Source: Acidobacterium sp. S8 (lineage in GTDB: Bacteria; Acidobacteriota; Terriglobia; Terriglobales; Acidobacteriaceae). Taken from it: 64,000 bases of DNA. The first letter of the stretch is position 1. Every line of letters begins with the position of its first letter. Shown here piece by piece: positions 50,678-59,419 of the stretch. Location of the stretch: contig NZ_LMUM01000027.1 of NCBI RefSeq assembly GCF_009765985.1, forward strand, positions 268,435 to 332,434. The letters are read 5' to 3'. The position numbers and the translations under genes are program-made. The notes under the pieces are model-generated. The model was not told the DNA's origin. It did not search any database and saw nothing but the letters and a program-made list of their open reading frames with translations.

Positions 50678-51703
50678 GTGACAGCGACCACATTTGACAC
50701 CCTTTCCGTAGAGCCTGGTAATGGCTCGGCGTCTTCCGACAAGCGCGTTCTACTGCTCAAGCCCCGAGGCTTCTGCGCAGGCGTTGTTCGCGCGATTGAT
50801 ATCGTAAGGATTGCACTCGAGACCTTCGGCGCGCCGATCTATGTGCGTAAGGAAATCGTCCACAATCGGTTTGTAGTCAACGAGTTGGCGGAAAAGGGTG
50901 CGATCTTTGTCGATGAGATCGACCAAGTCCCCCAAGGCATGCGCGTCATCTACAGCGCTCACGGCGTTTCGCCGGCTGTTCGCGAGCGCAGCAAAGACCT
51001 GAAGCTTAAGGTCATTGATGCCACCTGCCCGCTGGTCACGAAGGTTCACGTAGAAGCGGTGAAGTTTGCCAAGCAGGGCTATTCTCTTGTGCTTGTGGGT
51101 CATCGCGATCACGATGAGATTGAAGGCACCTTTGGCGAAGCGCCGGACGTGACTCAGATCGTTTCGAGCGCGCAAGAGGTAAGCACGCTTGAGGTACCTG
51201 ATCCGAATCGCGTTGCCTATCTCACGCAGACGACGCTTTCGCTGGACGAGGCGCGCGATATTATTCACGCGCTGAAAGAAAAATTTCCGAACATCGTAGG
51301 CCCACATTCGCAGGACATCTGCTACGCGACAGAAAACCGTCAGACGGCGGTCAAGAATGTTGCTCATAATGCCGACCTCGTGCTGGTCGTCGGTTCAAAC
51401 AACAGCTCGAACTCGAATCGTCTCGTCGAAGTGTCGCGCAACCTTGGAACGAATGGCTATCTCATTGATAACTCCGAGGCTATTGATCCGGCATGGCTTG
51501 AAAGCGTGTCAACTGTCGCCATTACTGCAGGCGCTTCTGCTCCAGAAGTGCTGGTCGAAGACGTCGTAAATTATTTGCGTCAAAAAGGTTTTGGCAGCGT
51601 CGAAGAAGTAGAAGTAATGCCCGAGAATGTGCGGTTTGGGCTTCCGCCTGAGATTGTGCAGGCCATTGCATCGGCACCAGCGCAGACGCCTGCGTCCGTT
51701 TAA
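50678..51703 (+). CDS. ispH: 4-hydroxy-3-methylbut-2-enyl diphosphate reductase
   Basis: Last enzyme of the MEP isoprenoid pathway, giving IPP and DMAPP; 341 aa, GTG start at 50678. The three 4Fe-4S Cys lie in PRGFCAGVVRAI (Cys33), DATCPLVTKVH and QDICYATENRQ. Further motifs are AHGVSP, GHRDHDEIEGTFGEAP and VVGSNNSSNSNRL. A TATACT box ends 9 nt before the GTG and no ribosome site is clear, so a very short leader is possible. The squalene-hopene cyclase gene follows 63 bp later, linking precursor supply with hopanoids. Confidence 0.95.
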   Translation: MTATTFDTLSVEPGNGSASSDKRVLLLKPRGFCAGVVRAIDIVRIALETFGAPIYVRKEIVHNRFVVNELAEKGAIFVDEIDQVPQGMRVIYSAHGVSPAVRERSKDLKLKVIDATCPLVTKVHVEAVKFAKQGYSLVLVGHRDHDEIEGTFGEAPDVTQIVSSAQEVSTLEVPDPNRVAYLTQTTLSLDEARDIIHALKEKFPNIVGPHSQDICYATENRQTAVKNVAHNADLVLVVGSNNSSNSNRLVEVSRNLGTNGYLIDNSEAIDPAWLESVSTVAITAGASAPEVLVEDVVNYLRQKGFGSVEEVEVMPENVRFGLPPEIVQAIASAPAQTPASV

Positions 51704-51766
51704 GTAGTAGCGCAAACATAAGAATTCCTGCTTGCCAGGAACGAATAGTAGAGCTTTAGCGACAGC

Positions 51767-53791
51767 ATGAATCCAATTTCCGGAACTGCAAAACGCGACG
51801 TTTCAAAGAGTGATACCCCCAGATTCGGCAGAATTGACGCCGCATTGGCATCCGTTGAAGCCGCTATTAAGCGTTCCCGTGATTACATTTTCTCAATCCA
51901 GGATCGGGAAGGGTTCTGGTGTGGCGAGCTCGAAGCCGACGGCATGCTCGAAGCCGATTACATCTTCGTGCACCGTTTCCTCGGCACTGGAGATGAAGGC
52001 AAGTTGCAGCGCGCGCTCACCGAGATGTTGCGCTACCAAAAGGAAGATGGGAGCTGGAGCATTTATCCCGGCGGACCCGGCAACATCAGTCTTTCGGTAA
52101 AGTGCTACTTCGCCGGCAAGCTCATGGGCATGACCCCTGATGAGCCGATCCTTGCCAAAGCACGCGAGTGGATTCTGGCGCATGGTGGCGTAGTAGAGTG
52201 CAACACCTTCACCAAGATTTACCTCTGCGCTCTCGGGCAATACGAGTACGACGCTGTTCCGGCGGTTCCGCCGGAGATCGTACTTTTCCCAAAGTGGTTC
52301 TATTTCAATATCTATGAGATTTCTTCGTGGTCGCGCGCCATCCTTGTTCCGCTTTCGATCGCATATGCGAAGAAGCCTTTCAAGAAAATTCCAACGGAAC
52401 AGGGAATCGACGAGCTTTTCGTTGGCGGGCGCGAGAATGCCAATCTGCATCTCCGTTGGGATCATAAGAACTGGATCAGCTGGCGGAACTTCTTCCTCAT
52501 GTGGGACCGCATTGCCCACTGGGCTGAGCGCGTTCATATCCGTCCCTTGCGCAAGATCGCTCTAAAGAAAGCCGAAAAATGGATGCTGGAGCGCTTCGAG
52601 ATGTCCGACGGTCTCGGCGCTATCTATCCAGCCATGCTCAACGCTATTGTTGCGCTGCGGTGCCTCGGCTATTCGCTTGATGATCCGCAGGTCATCCGCG
52701 CAATGGACGAGTTTGAGAAGCTGGGCATCGATGAGCCGAACGGCTCTGCCGACTATGCCGATCCGACGTTTCGCATGCAGCCTTGCATGTCTCCTGTATG
52801 GGACACCGCGCAGGCTGTCTTCGCTCTTGGCGAAGCGGGTGTGGACCGCAACGATCCGCGCATGCTCAAGGCTGCCGACTGGATGCTTTCAAAAGAAGTA
52901 CGCCACAAGGGCGACTGGGCCATGAAGGTGCGCAACGCCGAGCCGGGTGGCTGGTACTTCGAGTTTAACAATGAGTTTTACCCGGATGTCGATGATACGG
53001 CACAGGTTCTGCTTGCGCTGAATAAGGTTGATAACCCTCGCGAACGTTATCAGCATGACGTCTGCCTGCGCGCCATCGACTGGATTTTCGCCATGCAATG
53101 CCGCAACGGCGGCTGGGCCAGCTTCGATAAAGACAACACGAAGATGATCTTCCAGTACATTCCGTTTGCCGATCACAACGCGATGCTTGACCCGCCGACG
53201 GTCGACATCACCGGGCGCATTCTGGAAATGTTGGCGATCTATGGCTACACGCGCAAGGACAAGCGCGTTGAAAAGGCCATCAAGTTTATCTATGACGAGC
53301 AGGAGCCGGACGGCAGCTGGTTCGGACGCTGGGGCGTCAACTACATCTACGGAACATTCCTCGTCCTGCGCGGCCTCGAGGCCATCGGCGTCTGGAACCA
53401 CGAGCCGCAGATTCAGCAGGCCGCCGAATGGATCCGCATGGTGCAGAACTCTGATGGCGGCTGGGGCGAGAGCTGCGGCAGCTACGACGATCCCAACACT
53501 CGCGGTGTCGGAATAAGTACGCCCTCGCAGACTGCATGGGCCATCCTCGGGTTGCTCTCCGCAGGCGACAATCGCAGCGACAGCGTAGCTAAGGGAGTTC
53601 GCTGGCTGCTTGAGCACCAGATGGAAGACGGTAACTGGGACGAAAGCACCGGCGAGGGGATGGAGCGTCAGGCCATCTATACCGGCACTGGTTTCCCGCG
53701 AGTCTTTTACCTCGCTTACCACCAATACCGGAACTACTTCCCGCTGCTGGCGTTGACGAACTACAAGAAGGCCATGGAACGGAGCAATTAG
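51767..53791 (+). CDS. shc: Squalene-hopene cyclase
   Basis: Membrane-associated class II terpene cyclase that converts squalene to hopene/hopanol; 674 aa. The catalytic DXDD motif is D407-V-D409-D410 (FYPDVDDTAQ). QW repeats include QEPDGSWFGRWGV, QNSDGGWGES and QMEDGNWDES, and the N-terminal part has EDGSWSIYPGG. All are intact and length is typical. It lies between ispH and hpnH on the same strand. Confidence 0.96.
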   Translation: MNPISGTAKRDVSKSDTPRFGRIDAALASVEAAIKRSRDYIFSIQDREGFWCGELEADGMLEADYIFVHRFLGTGDEGKLQRALTEMLRYQKEDGSWSIYPGGPGNISLSVKCYFAGKLMGMTPDEPILAKAREWILAHGGVVECNTFTKIYLCALGQYEYDAVPAVPPEIVLFPKWFYFNIYEISSWSRAILVPLSIAYAKKPFKKIPTEQGIDELFVGGRENANLHLRWDHKNWISWRNFFLMWDRIAHWAERVHIRPLRKIALKKAEKWMLERFEMSDGLGAIYPAMLNAIVALRCLGYSLDDPQVIRAMDEFEKLGIDEPNGSADYADPTFRMQPCMSPVWDTAQAVFALGEAGVDRNDPRMLKAADWMLSKEVRHKGDWAMKVRNAEPGGWYFEFNNEFYPDVDDTAQVLLALNKVDNPRERYQHDVCLRAIDWIFAMQCRNGGWASFDKDNTKMIFQYIPFADHNAMLDPPTVDITGRILEMLAIYGYTRKDKRVEKAIKFIYDEQEPDGSWFGRWGVNYIYGTFLVLRGLEAIGVWNHEPQIQQAAEWIRMVQNSDGGWGESCGSYDDPNTRGVGISTPSQTAWAILGLLSAGDNRSDSVAKGVRWLLEHQMEDGNWDESTGEGMERQAIYTGTGFPRVFYLAYHQYRNYFPLLALTNYKKAMERSN

Positions 53792-53840
53792 TATTCGTTG
53801 TTGTTCTGTGCGCAGCGAAGGATCTGTTTTTAGGCATTTA

Positions 53841-53905
53841 GGTAGAAGGACCGGACTTTAGCCCGGTGAAATATATATCAAGATCAGGGCCTTCAGGCCC
53901 GGGCT
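53841..53905. repeat. Family B intergenic repeat, copy 2
   Basis: Aligns with 24946-25010: GGTAGAAG, then hairpin ACCGGACTTTAGCCCGGT, an AT-rich spacer and a second hairpin GGGCCTTCAGGCCC. It fills the shc-hpnH gap just before the hpnH ribosome site. Confidence 0.75.
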
Positions 53906-53929
53906 TTGCCAAGCCCCTCAAGGAGGAAA

Positions 53930-55069
53930 ATGGCTGTACCAGTTTCCCAGGCATGGACCGTAGCCAGCTACGTCCTCAAGCAAAAGATCAAGGGCCGCAA
54001 GCGGTATCCGCTTGTGCTGATGCTGGAGCCGCTCTTCCGCTGCAATCTGGCCTGTGCCGGCTGCGGCAAGATTCAGTATCCCGCCCACATCCTCAAGCAG
54101 GACCTGACCCCGGAGGAATGCTTCCGTGCAGTCGAAGAGTGCGGCGCGCCGATGGTTTCCATCCCCGGTGGAGAGCCGCTGCTGCATCCCAAGATGCCGG
54201 AGATCGTAGCCGGACTTGTCGAGCGCAAGAAGTACGTTTATATGTGCACGAATGCGCTGCTCCTTAAGGAAAAGCTGCACCTCTTTAAGCCGAGCAAGTA
54301 TCTCTCGTTCTCGGTCCACGTTGATGGCCAGCGCGAGCACCATGACTTCTCTGTCTGCCGCGAAGGCGGATATGACATCGCGATGGAAGGCGTTCATGCC
54401 GCCGTGGCTGCAGGCTTCCGCGTCACGACCAATACGACCCTCTTCGATGGTGCCGATCCGAACTCTGTGCGCGCTCACTTTGACGAGCTCATGGAAGCAG
54501 GCGTAGAGAGCATGATGGTGTCGCCGGGCTATACCTACGACAAGGCTCCCGATCAGAACCATTTTCTTGGCAAGGCAAGATCGCGCAAGCTCTTCCGCGC
54601 CATTCTTTCCAACCGTAAAAAGAGCTGGCAGTTCAACACCCATCCCCTGTTCTCAGAGTTTCTGATGGGCAAGCAGAACTTCGAGTGCACGCCCTGGGGC
54701 ATGCCCACGTTCTCCATCTTCGGCTGGCAGAAGCCCTGCTATCTGTTGCAGGACGGCTATGCTGATACCTTCGAAGATCTGATGGAAGCGACCAACTGGG
54801 AAAACTACGGTGCGAAGAGCGGCAATCCGCAGTGCGCCAACTGCATGGTGCATTCCGGCCATGAGGCTAGCGCTGTTGACTACAACTTCAGCTCGCTCAA
54901 AGGCTTTCTTGTAACGGCGAAGAAGTACATGTTCCCGTCGCTTTACCCGGATGCGGGAGCGCAGAAGCTGCTGAACGAGTGGAAGCCGGAGCATACGAGT
55001 CCGCTGGTTCAGATACAGTCTCCCTCCACCACATCTGACAAGAGCCTGCAGACCGTTTCAGGAGATTAA
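53930..55069 (+). CDS. hpnH: Hopanoid biosynthesis radical SAM protein HpnH
   Basis: Adds 5'-deoxyadenosine to hopene, giving adenosylhopane, the first step to side-chain-extended bacteriohopanepolyols. The 379-aa protein starts at ATG 53930 behind AGGAGG. The radical SAM CX3CX2C motif is in RCNLACAGCGKIQYP (~40-50), followed by PGGEPLLHPK and, further on, LSFSVHVDGQREHHD. A Cys-rich C-terminal part (PQCANCMVHSGHEASAV) fits the family. Confidence 0.95.
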   Translation: MAVPVSQAWTVASYVLKQKIKGRKRYPLVLMLEPLFRCNLACAGCGKIQYPAHILKQDLTPEECFRAVEECGAPMVSIPGGEPLLHPKMPEIVAGLVERKKYVYMCTNALLLKEKLHLFKPSKYLSFSVHVDGQREHHDFSVCREGGYDIAMEGVHAAVAAGFRVTTNTTLFDGADPNSVRAHFDELMEAGVESMMVSPGYTYDKAPDQNHFLGKARSRKLFRAILSNRKKSWQFNTHPLFSEFLMGKQNFECTPWGMPTFSIFGWQKPCYLLQDGYADTFEDLMEATNWENYGAKSGNPQCANCMVHSGHEASAVDYNFSSLKGFLVTAKKYMFPSLYPDAGAQKLLNEWKPEHTSPLVQIQSPSTTSDKSLQTVSGD

Positions 55070-55074
55070 GAAAT

Positions 55075-55521
55075 ATGGCGACAGAGCAGCAGGAACAATC
55101 GAGAATCGAACAGCTGCGGCACCAGAATGCAGATGAGCTGGAGCATATAGCAGGACGCGAAAAGGAAAATCTTGAGGGCTGGATACCGAATCTAGCTTCG
55201 GATGCAGAAGTACGCGAAGCGCTGGAGAAAGCCTTCGATTATCGCGGTGACATTACGGTTACCCGCAAGGACGGTTCACAGGTCACGGGTTATCTCTTCG
55301 ATCGTCGCACTGGTACGTCGCTGGCCGACTCAGCGGTACGCATCATTCCATCGACCGAGCGCACCAAGCTGACCATCCCATACTCTGACATTGCAGCTCT
55401 GGCTTTTACTGGCCGCGACACCGCTGCCGGAAAGAGCTTTGAAGCGTGGGTCAAAAAATATTGGGAGAAAAAAGCGGCAGGCGAAAAGAACATCGCCATC
55501 CAGCCGGAAGCTTTGGACTAA
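55075..55521 (+). CDS. Hopanoid-linked protein of unknown function (148 aa)
   Basis: Unrecognised. It begins 5 bp after hpnH, with GGAG upstream of ATG, so it is surely co-translated with it. The N-terminal 50 residues are helical and charged (RIEQLRHQNADELEHIAGRE). The rest looks beta-rich, like a small barrel (DITVTRKDGSQVTGYLFDRR, LTIPYSDIAALAFTGRD). No signal peptide or membrane helix. The central part suggests an Sm-like or PRC-like fold, a weak impression only. Confidence 0.8.
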   Translation: MATEQQEQSRIEQLRHQNADELEHIAGREKENLEGWIPNLASDAEVREALEKAFDYRGDITVTRKDGSQVTGYLFDRRTGTSLADSAVRIIPSTERTKLTIPYSDIAALAFTGRDTAAGKSFEAWVKKYWEKKAAGEKNIAIQPEALD

Positions 55522-55551
55522 TTTTCTAAATCACTAAGCATTCTACTTGCC

Positions 55552-55628
55552 GTCATCCTGATGACTAACGGGAGGAAGAATCTCAAGCCAAGTTGGTTTA
55601 AGATTCTTCGCCTGCGGCTCAGAATGAC
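55552..55628. repeat. Family C inverted repeat, short copy
   Basis: Ends GTCATCCTGA and TCAGAATGAC with inner arms GAAGAATCTCAAG and TTAAGATTCTTC, the same plan as 26071-26219 but 77 bp and without the central 22-bp palindrome. It lies 30 bp after the 148-aa gene stop and may end transcripts. Confidence 0.75.
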
Positions 55629-55637
55629 GTTTTGTTT

Positions 55638-56006
55638 TCATGGAATGAAGAATGAAGTGGATGACCCACATCTCGAAGAGATGTGGGTTTCAAAAGTCAG
55701 GATTTCACCGGGTGCCCCATCCTTTCGCGCTGTCCGGTGTTTAGCAAGAAGGGCGCGCTGCATATACCATCCTGCAAGCAACACCATCGCTCCGACACAC
55801 AAAACTATCATCGCTTCTCTTAAATAAGCAGCAGTTGAAACCGAAACTCCGACTCCGCCAATCAACGCAACATAGGCGGCAATGCACATCGGGCATTTCG
55901 GAATCAACACCAGCAGCACGCCGGAAATGACACCACCCGAGGCGGATCGCCAGAGACCGCGCCGCGCTGCTGCGGCCTTGTGACCGCAGCAGGCATGCGC
56001 GTTCAT
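55638..56006 (-). CDS. MerC-like small membrane protein with repeat-derived C-terminus
   Basis: A 122-aa protein with three hydrophobic segments (GVISGVLLVLIPKCPMCIAAY, in parts; ALIGGVGVSVSTAAYL; MIVLCVGAMVLLAGWYMQ). The CPMC pair in the first helix and the N-terminal ACCGH motif recall MerC/MerT-type metal transport proteins, but identity is uncertain. The last 30 residues (after ALLAKHRT) are encoded inside or beside family A repeat DNA, so the original stop was probably lost. The start overlaps the DUF899 gene stop by 4 bp. Confidence 0.65.
   Translation of the reverse strand: MNAHACCGHKAAAARRGLWRSASGGVISGVLLVLIPKCPMCIAAYVALIGGVGVSVSTAAYLREAMIVLCVGAMVLLAGWYMQRALLAKHRTARKDGAPGEILTFETHISSRCGSSTSFFIP
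55708..55729. repeat. Family A repeat, left-arm fragment
   Basis: CCGGGTGCCCCATCC followed by TTTCGCG, identical to the left arm of the copy at 24856; the right arm is missing. It falls within the 3' end of the MerC-like reading frame on the other strand. Confidence 0.7.
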
Positions 56007-56800
56007 TCGTCCCCCTCGCAGCCGCAGGCCATCTTCTTCGGTGCCGCTACATAACGCCCCTGCTCATTTACTGAGCCGCCGGCTTCATAACGATCATGGT
56101 GCCGCACCCAGTCCGTCAGGTTGTAGCGAGGCCCATTTTCATTGCGGCCCTTCGGCGTAATGTCGAGATACATGTAGGCTCCCACGAACATCTCATCTCC
56201 ACGCCCATGCGTCGAGTAGGTATGGAAGATGTCGCCACTTGAATCGCGATAAAAGACGCTGTCGCCGGAAAGCTCTTCGCTGAATGCGGAAATGAAATTG
56301 TAGTTGTAAGAGACTTGTCCGCTTGCGATTTGCTCTGGCGTATATGACACATGAAAGTCATAGTTGAAATCGCTGCCGAACGACGATACCCACTTGAAAT
56401 TCCAGCCCATGCGCTTTCTGAATGCCTCGATCTCGGGAATCGGAGCCCGCGATACAGAAACGAAGCTCACGTCATGGTGTTCCAGGTGTGCAAGCGTCCC
56501 ATCGATATGGTCCGACTTGAACGAGCACCCGACGCAGCCTTCTTTCCATCCCGGGCCGAGCATGAAGTGTTGAACAATGAGCTGACTGCGCCCATCAAAC
56601 AAATCCGCCAAAGTCAGCTTGCCATCTGGCCCTTCGAATTCGTAGCTCTTTTCAACACGCACCCACGGCAACTCGCGCCGTTCGCGCCGCAGTGCATCGA
56701 GTTCGCGGGTTAACTCTTTTTCCCGAGCCAGCAGTGCTCTGCGGGCTGCCAGCCATTCCGTTTCTGACACTATTTTGTGGCTTACGCTCATCGTGGTCAT
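56003..56800 (-). CDS. DUF899-family thioredoxin-like protein
   Basis: A 265-aa DUF899 protein. The N-terminus is a charged helix (ARRALLAREKELTRELDALRR, in parts) followed by a thioredoxin-like domain with CX2C (GCVGCSF, ~90), SDHIDGTLAHLEHHDVSFV and GWNFKWVSSFGSDFNYDFHVS split. The end has an extra Cys cluster (KKMACGCEGDE) absent from the paralog. No signal peptide. It is coupled to the MerC-like gene by ATGA overlap, suggesting a redox or metal-handling role together; not proven. Confidence 0.85.
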   Translation of the reverse strand: MTTMSVSHKIVSETEWLAARRALLAREKELTRELDALRRERRELPWVRVEKSYEFEGPDGKLTLADLFDGRSQLIVQHFMLGPGWKEGCVGCSFKSDHIDGTLAHLEHHDVSFVSVSRAPIPEIEAFRKRMGWNFKWVSSFGSDFNYDFHVSYTPEQIASGQVSYNYNFISAFSEELSGDSVFYRDSSGDIFHTYSTHGRGDEMFVGAYMYLDITPKGRNENGPRYNLTDWVRHHDRYEAGGSVNEQGRYVAAPKKMACGCEGDE

Positions 56801-56893
56801 TCGCAGATTCTCCTTTTAGGAACTTATTCAGATTTGTGATCCTCTCCGCAGTGCTAAAGCATCACGGAGAGGCGATCTCACAGGTTTTCATCT

Positions 56894-57622
56894 CTATCTA
56901 CTGGTTTTGTAGCGGTCGTGATGCCGAACCCACGCCATCGGGTCGGGGCGCAGGTGTTCTTCATCGCGGCCCTTCGGTACTAGATCAAGGAAGTGATAGG
57001 GCAGCAACATCCCTTCGCCACCGCGCGCATAAGAAGAGTAAGTGTGAAAGACATTTCCCGCTTCGTCTTTGTAAAAGACGCTGGTGCCGGTCGCCTCATC
57101 GGCAGGGAAGCCTTTCGTATTGTAGTTGTAATCAAATTGGCCGCTCCGCATCTCCTCCGGCGTAAAGGAAACGCGATAATCAAAGTTGAAATCGCTGCCG
57201 TACGACGAAGCCCATTGAAAGCTCCATCCCATGCGTTTTTTGAACTCGGTGATCTTCTCAAGCGGCGCGCGTGAAATCGCCATCAGCGTCACATCGCGCT
57301 GCGCCAGATGTACCACCGCGCGATCAAAGTGATCGGCTGCCATCGAGCACCGCGGGCATCCTGCGTCCCACTCCGGCCCGAACATGAAGTGATACACAAT
57401 CAACTGACTCCGCCCATCAAAAAGCTCAGCTATCGTCTTTTGACCTTCAGGTGTTGCGAAGAGGTAGTACTTTTCAACCTTTACCCAAGGCAATGCAAGC
57501 CGTTTCTTGCTTAACGCATCATGTTGTCGTAAAAGTGCTTTTTCTTCGGCCAGCAGGGCCTTGCGTGCTTCGACCCAATCCTGCTCTGAGACGATTTCGT
57601 GATTTTCCGTAACTACACTCAT
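56894..57622 (-). CDS. DUF899-family thioredoxin-like protein, paralog
   Basis: A 242-aa paralog of the next gene downstream. ATG 57622 has GGAG at 6-nt spacing. It shares LPWVKVEKYYLF, FDGRSQLIVYHFMFGP and the CX2C in GCPRCSMAADHFD, then GWSFQWASSYGSDFNFDY. It lacks the Cys-rich tail. The 93-bp gap between the two genes suggests one transcript. DUF899 proteins have no settled function. Confidence 0.85.
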   Translation of the reverse strand: MSVVTENHEIVSEQDWVEARKALLAEEKALLRQHDALSKKRLALPWVKVEKYYLFATPEGQKTIAELFDGRSQLIVYHFMFGPEWDAGCPRCSMAADHFDRAVVHLAQRDVTLMAISRAPLEKITEFKKRMGWSFQWASSYGSDFNFDYRVSFTPEEMRSGQFDYNYNTKGFPADEATGTSVFYKDEAGNVFHTYSSYARGGEGMLLPYHFLDLVPKGRDEEHLRPDPMAWVRHHDRYKTSR

Positions 57623-57732
57623 GACATTCTCCATAAGATAGATAAAAATCCACAGTTTAAGACCAAGCGGTGCCTACATTAGCTTTCGCTGTTGTATGGC
57701 CCGTCTCTCATCCTTTTCGAAGACGATTGCTG

Positions 57733-58440
57733 TTACTTTAGCTGCGCCTTTACCGCCAGCGTGCGATCCACAGGAATCACCGTGATGGCGAATGGCGTTC
57801 CCGCATCGTCGGAAATGACTGGCAAGCCGCTGTTTCCCTCATTGCCGCCAAGCATGGCGTTTGTGTAATACGGCGTGTAGACCATCATGTGTGGACGCCA
57901 TGCCCCTGCAGGTCCCAGCTTCTGGTCTGCAGAGAGCATGTAGGCAAAGCCGACGGTCTCCATTCGTGGCAATTCGCCGCGGGAATAGGCTGCCTCAATC
58001 GCATCTGCGATTTCGTCAGGTCCTTTGCCTTCCATGGCAAGGCGTGCCCTCATTTCCTGGTATGGCATGACCGTGCGGACCGCCACCGGGTTGAAGCAGA
58101 TGGGCGCGCGCGTCTGCGGATCATACACAAGATTGCGATTTGCTGACGGCGTAAACGTCGGCGCCCCCCAGCCGCGCATCACCATGCACACAAAACCGTT
58201 GTCTCCTTCTTTGGCAACTTTATAACCAGACGCCGTAAGTAATTTAATCGTCGCGTGCGCTGAAATATTATCTGGAGCTGCGCTTCTCGCCAGTGCTATT
58301 TCGGCTTCTGGCGACATCATGTACTCAGGTAGCGGAGGATACTTCGGAGCCTGTGCCAGTGCGCCTGCAATCCAGAAACAGGTCATCAGGGTGACCGGCA
58401 GAACGGCGCGCATTATATTTCTCGTGGCGTTGTGCCTCAT
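57733..58440 (-). CDS. Exported protein of unknown function (235 aa)
   Basis: Unrecognised. It has a signal peptide (MRAVLPVTLMTCFWIAGALAQ) and no membrane helix after it. The mature part is mixed (EAEIALARSAAPDNISAHA, DNGFVCMVMRGWGAP, AAYSRGELPRMETVGFAYML). Two Cys (FVCMV, PICFN) may form a disulfide. It overlaps the SRPBCC gene by 4 bp and so belongs to the ArsR-SRPBCC operon. Confidence 0.78.
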   Translation of the reverse strand: MRHNATRNIMRAVLPVTLMTCFWIAGALAQAPKYPPLPEYMMSPEAEIALARSAAPDNISAHATIKLLTASGYKVAKEGDNGFVCMVMRGWGAPTFTPSANRNLVYDPQTRAPICFNPVAVRTVMPYQEMRARLAMEGKGPDEIADAIEAAYSRGELPRMETVGFAYMLSADQKLGPAGAWRPHMMVYTPYYTNAMLGGNEGNSGLPVISDDAGTPFAITVIPVDRTLAVKAQLK

Positions 58441-58904
58441 ATCCTCTCCATTCGCCGCTCAATACCAGCCGTTACATTGCTGAAGAAGTTGTCCCAGCCC
58501 TTATTCACCTCAAGGCCGTCCATCAGATGGTGTGGAATCAATCCAATCGCACGGTGCGAAAACTCGATGCGCGTAAGGCCGCTCTCTTCGTTCAGCCGGA
58601 AGATCACGTGGTTGACCGCAGGCGCTGACATGAACATGGGTCCATGCATCTCCAACAGCTCAGGCGGTTTGATTGACTGGACGATACCCCAGCAATGTCC
58701 AGTGTTGCTGCCGAAATCGCGATACCATCGCCCACCTGGCCACGCTTCCAGAGTCAGGTTGTGACGCTCTTTGGTTGGCGACTCATTCAGAGGACCCATG
58801 TTTTCTAACACCGTCTCCCAGACGATATCGATAGAAGCGGCAATCTCGATCTCGCGAACAACCTCAAGTATTTCCACCGCTTGCTCTGATACTTTCGTGC
58901 TCAT
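58437..58904 (-). CDS. SRPBCC-domain protein
   Basis: A 155-aa START-like protein (VREIEIAASIDIVWETVLEN at the start; GPMFMSAPAVNHVIFRLNE). AAGGAGGAG precedes ATG, and it overlaps the ArsR stop by 4 bp. Arrangement: ArsR, SRPBCC, exported unknown, all coupled. Only about fold-level similar to the SRPBCC protein at 49.7 kb. Ligand unknown. Confidence 0.85.
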   Translation of the reverse strand: MSTKVSEQAVEILEVVREIEIAASIDIVWETVLENMGPLNESPTKERHNLTLEAWPGGRWYRDFGSNTGHCWGIVQSIKPPELLEMHGPMFMSAPAVNHVIFRLNEESGLTRIEFSHRAIGLIPHHLMDGLEVNKGWDNFFSNVTAGIERRMERI

Positions 58905-59278
58905 TTCTCCTCCTTGTCTCTTCCGATCTGATTTTCGCGGGCAATCCGCTCCGCCATCTTCTGCTCGGCGCGTATCTTGATCCTGTCGAGCTGATGGGTC
59001 CAGTAGCGCTCATATACCTTCACCCAGTCATGCACAGGCTTCAACTCCTTTGCGTTAAGACGGTAAAGGCGCATCTGTCCGCGCTTGCTCACTGTCACCA
59101 CGCCCACCTTGCGCAACACGCCAAGATGCTTCGAAACGGCAGGCTGCGGCAGCTTGAGTCGCAGCACAACGTCGCCCACAGCATGCTCTCCGCCGTCTGA
59201 CAGCATGCCGATAATCTCCCGCCGGCGCGGTTCAGCAATCGCGTTAAAAACATCGGCGGTAGTTGCTGCTCTTGCCAT
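58901..59278 (-). CDS. ArsR-family regulator, autoregulated operon head
   Basis: A 125-aa winged-helix regulator (DVFNAIAEPRRREIIGMLSD, DVVLRLKLPQPAVSKHLGVLR, VTVSKRGQMRLYRLN). No CVC metal box. The charged C-terminus (YWTHQLDRIKIRAEQKMAE) is typical of ArsR proteins paired with SRPBCC domains. Its promoter contains a perfect 20-bp palindrome between and over the -35 and -10 boxes, indicating repression by its own product. ATG lies only 9 nt after the -10 box and has no ribosome site. Confidence 0.9.
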   Translation of the reverse strand: MARAATTADVFNAIAEPRRREIIGMLSDGGEHAVGDVVLRLKLPQPAVSKHLGVLRKVGVVTVSKRGQMRLYRLNAKELKPVHDWVKVYERYWTHQLDRIKIRAEQKMAERIARENQIGRDKEEK

Positions 59279-59287
59279 GAAGAGAAC

Positions 59288-59315
59288 TGTATATTCCTAT
59301 ATAGGAATATGTCAA
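59288..59315 (-). promoter_or_regulatory. ArsR operon promoter with embedded perfect palindrome
   Basis: On the - strand, TTGACA (59310-59315), 16-bp spacer and TATACA (59288-59293). A perfect 20-bp palindrome (59291-59310, half ATATTCCTAT) covers the whole spacer and touches both boxes. Transcription should start within a few nt of ATG 59278, predicting a leaderless or nearly leaderless mRNA. Confidence 0.8.
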
Positions 59316-59419
59316 GTTGATTGAAGAGATTTTTTTGGAGCGTAAAAGTGCATAGATTAGATAGGGAAACCGATACTAATCCGGTGGAAAAATGCTGCGA
59401 GACGCAACGCTTTTTCCGG

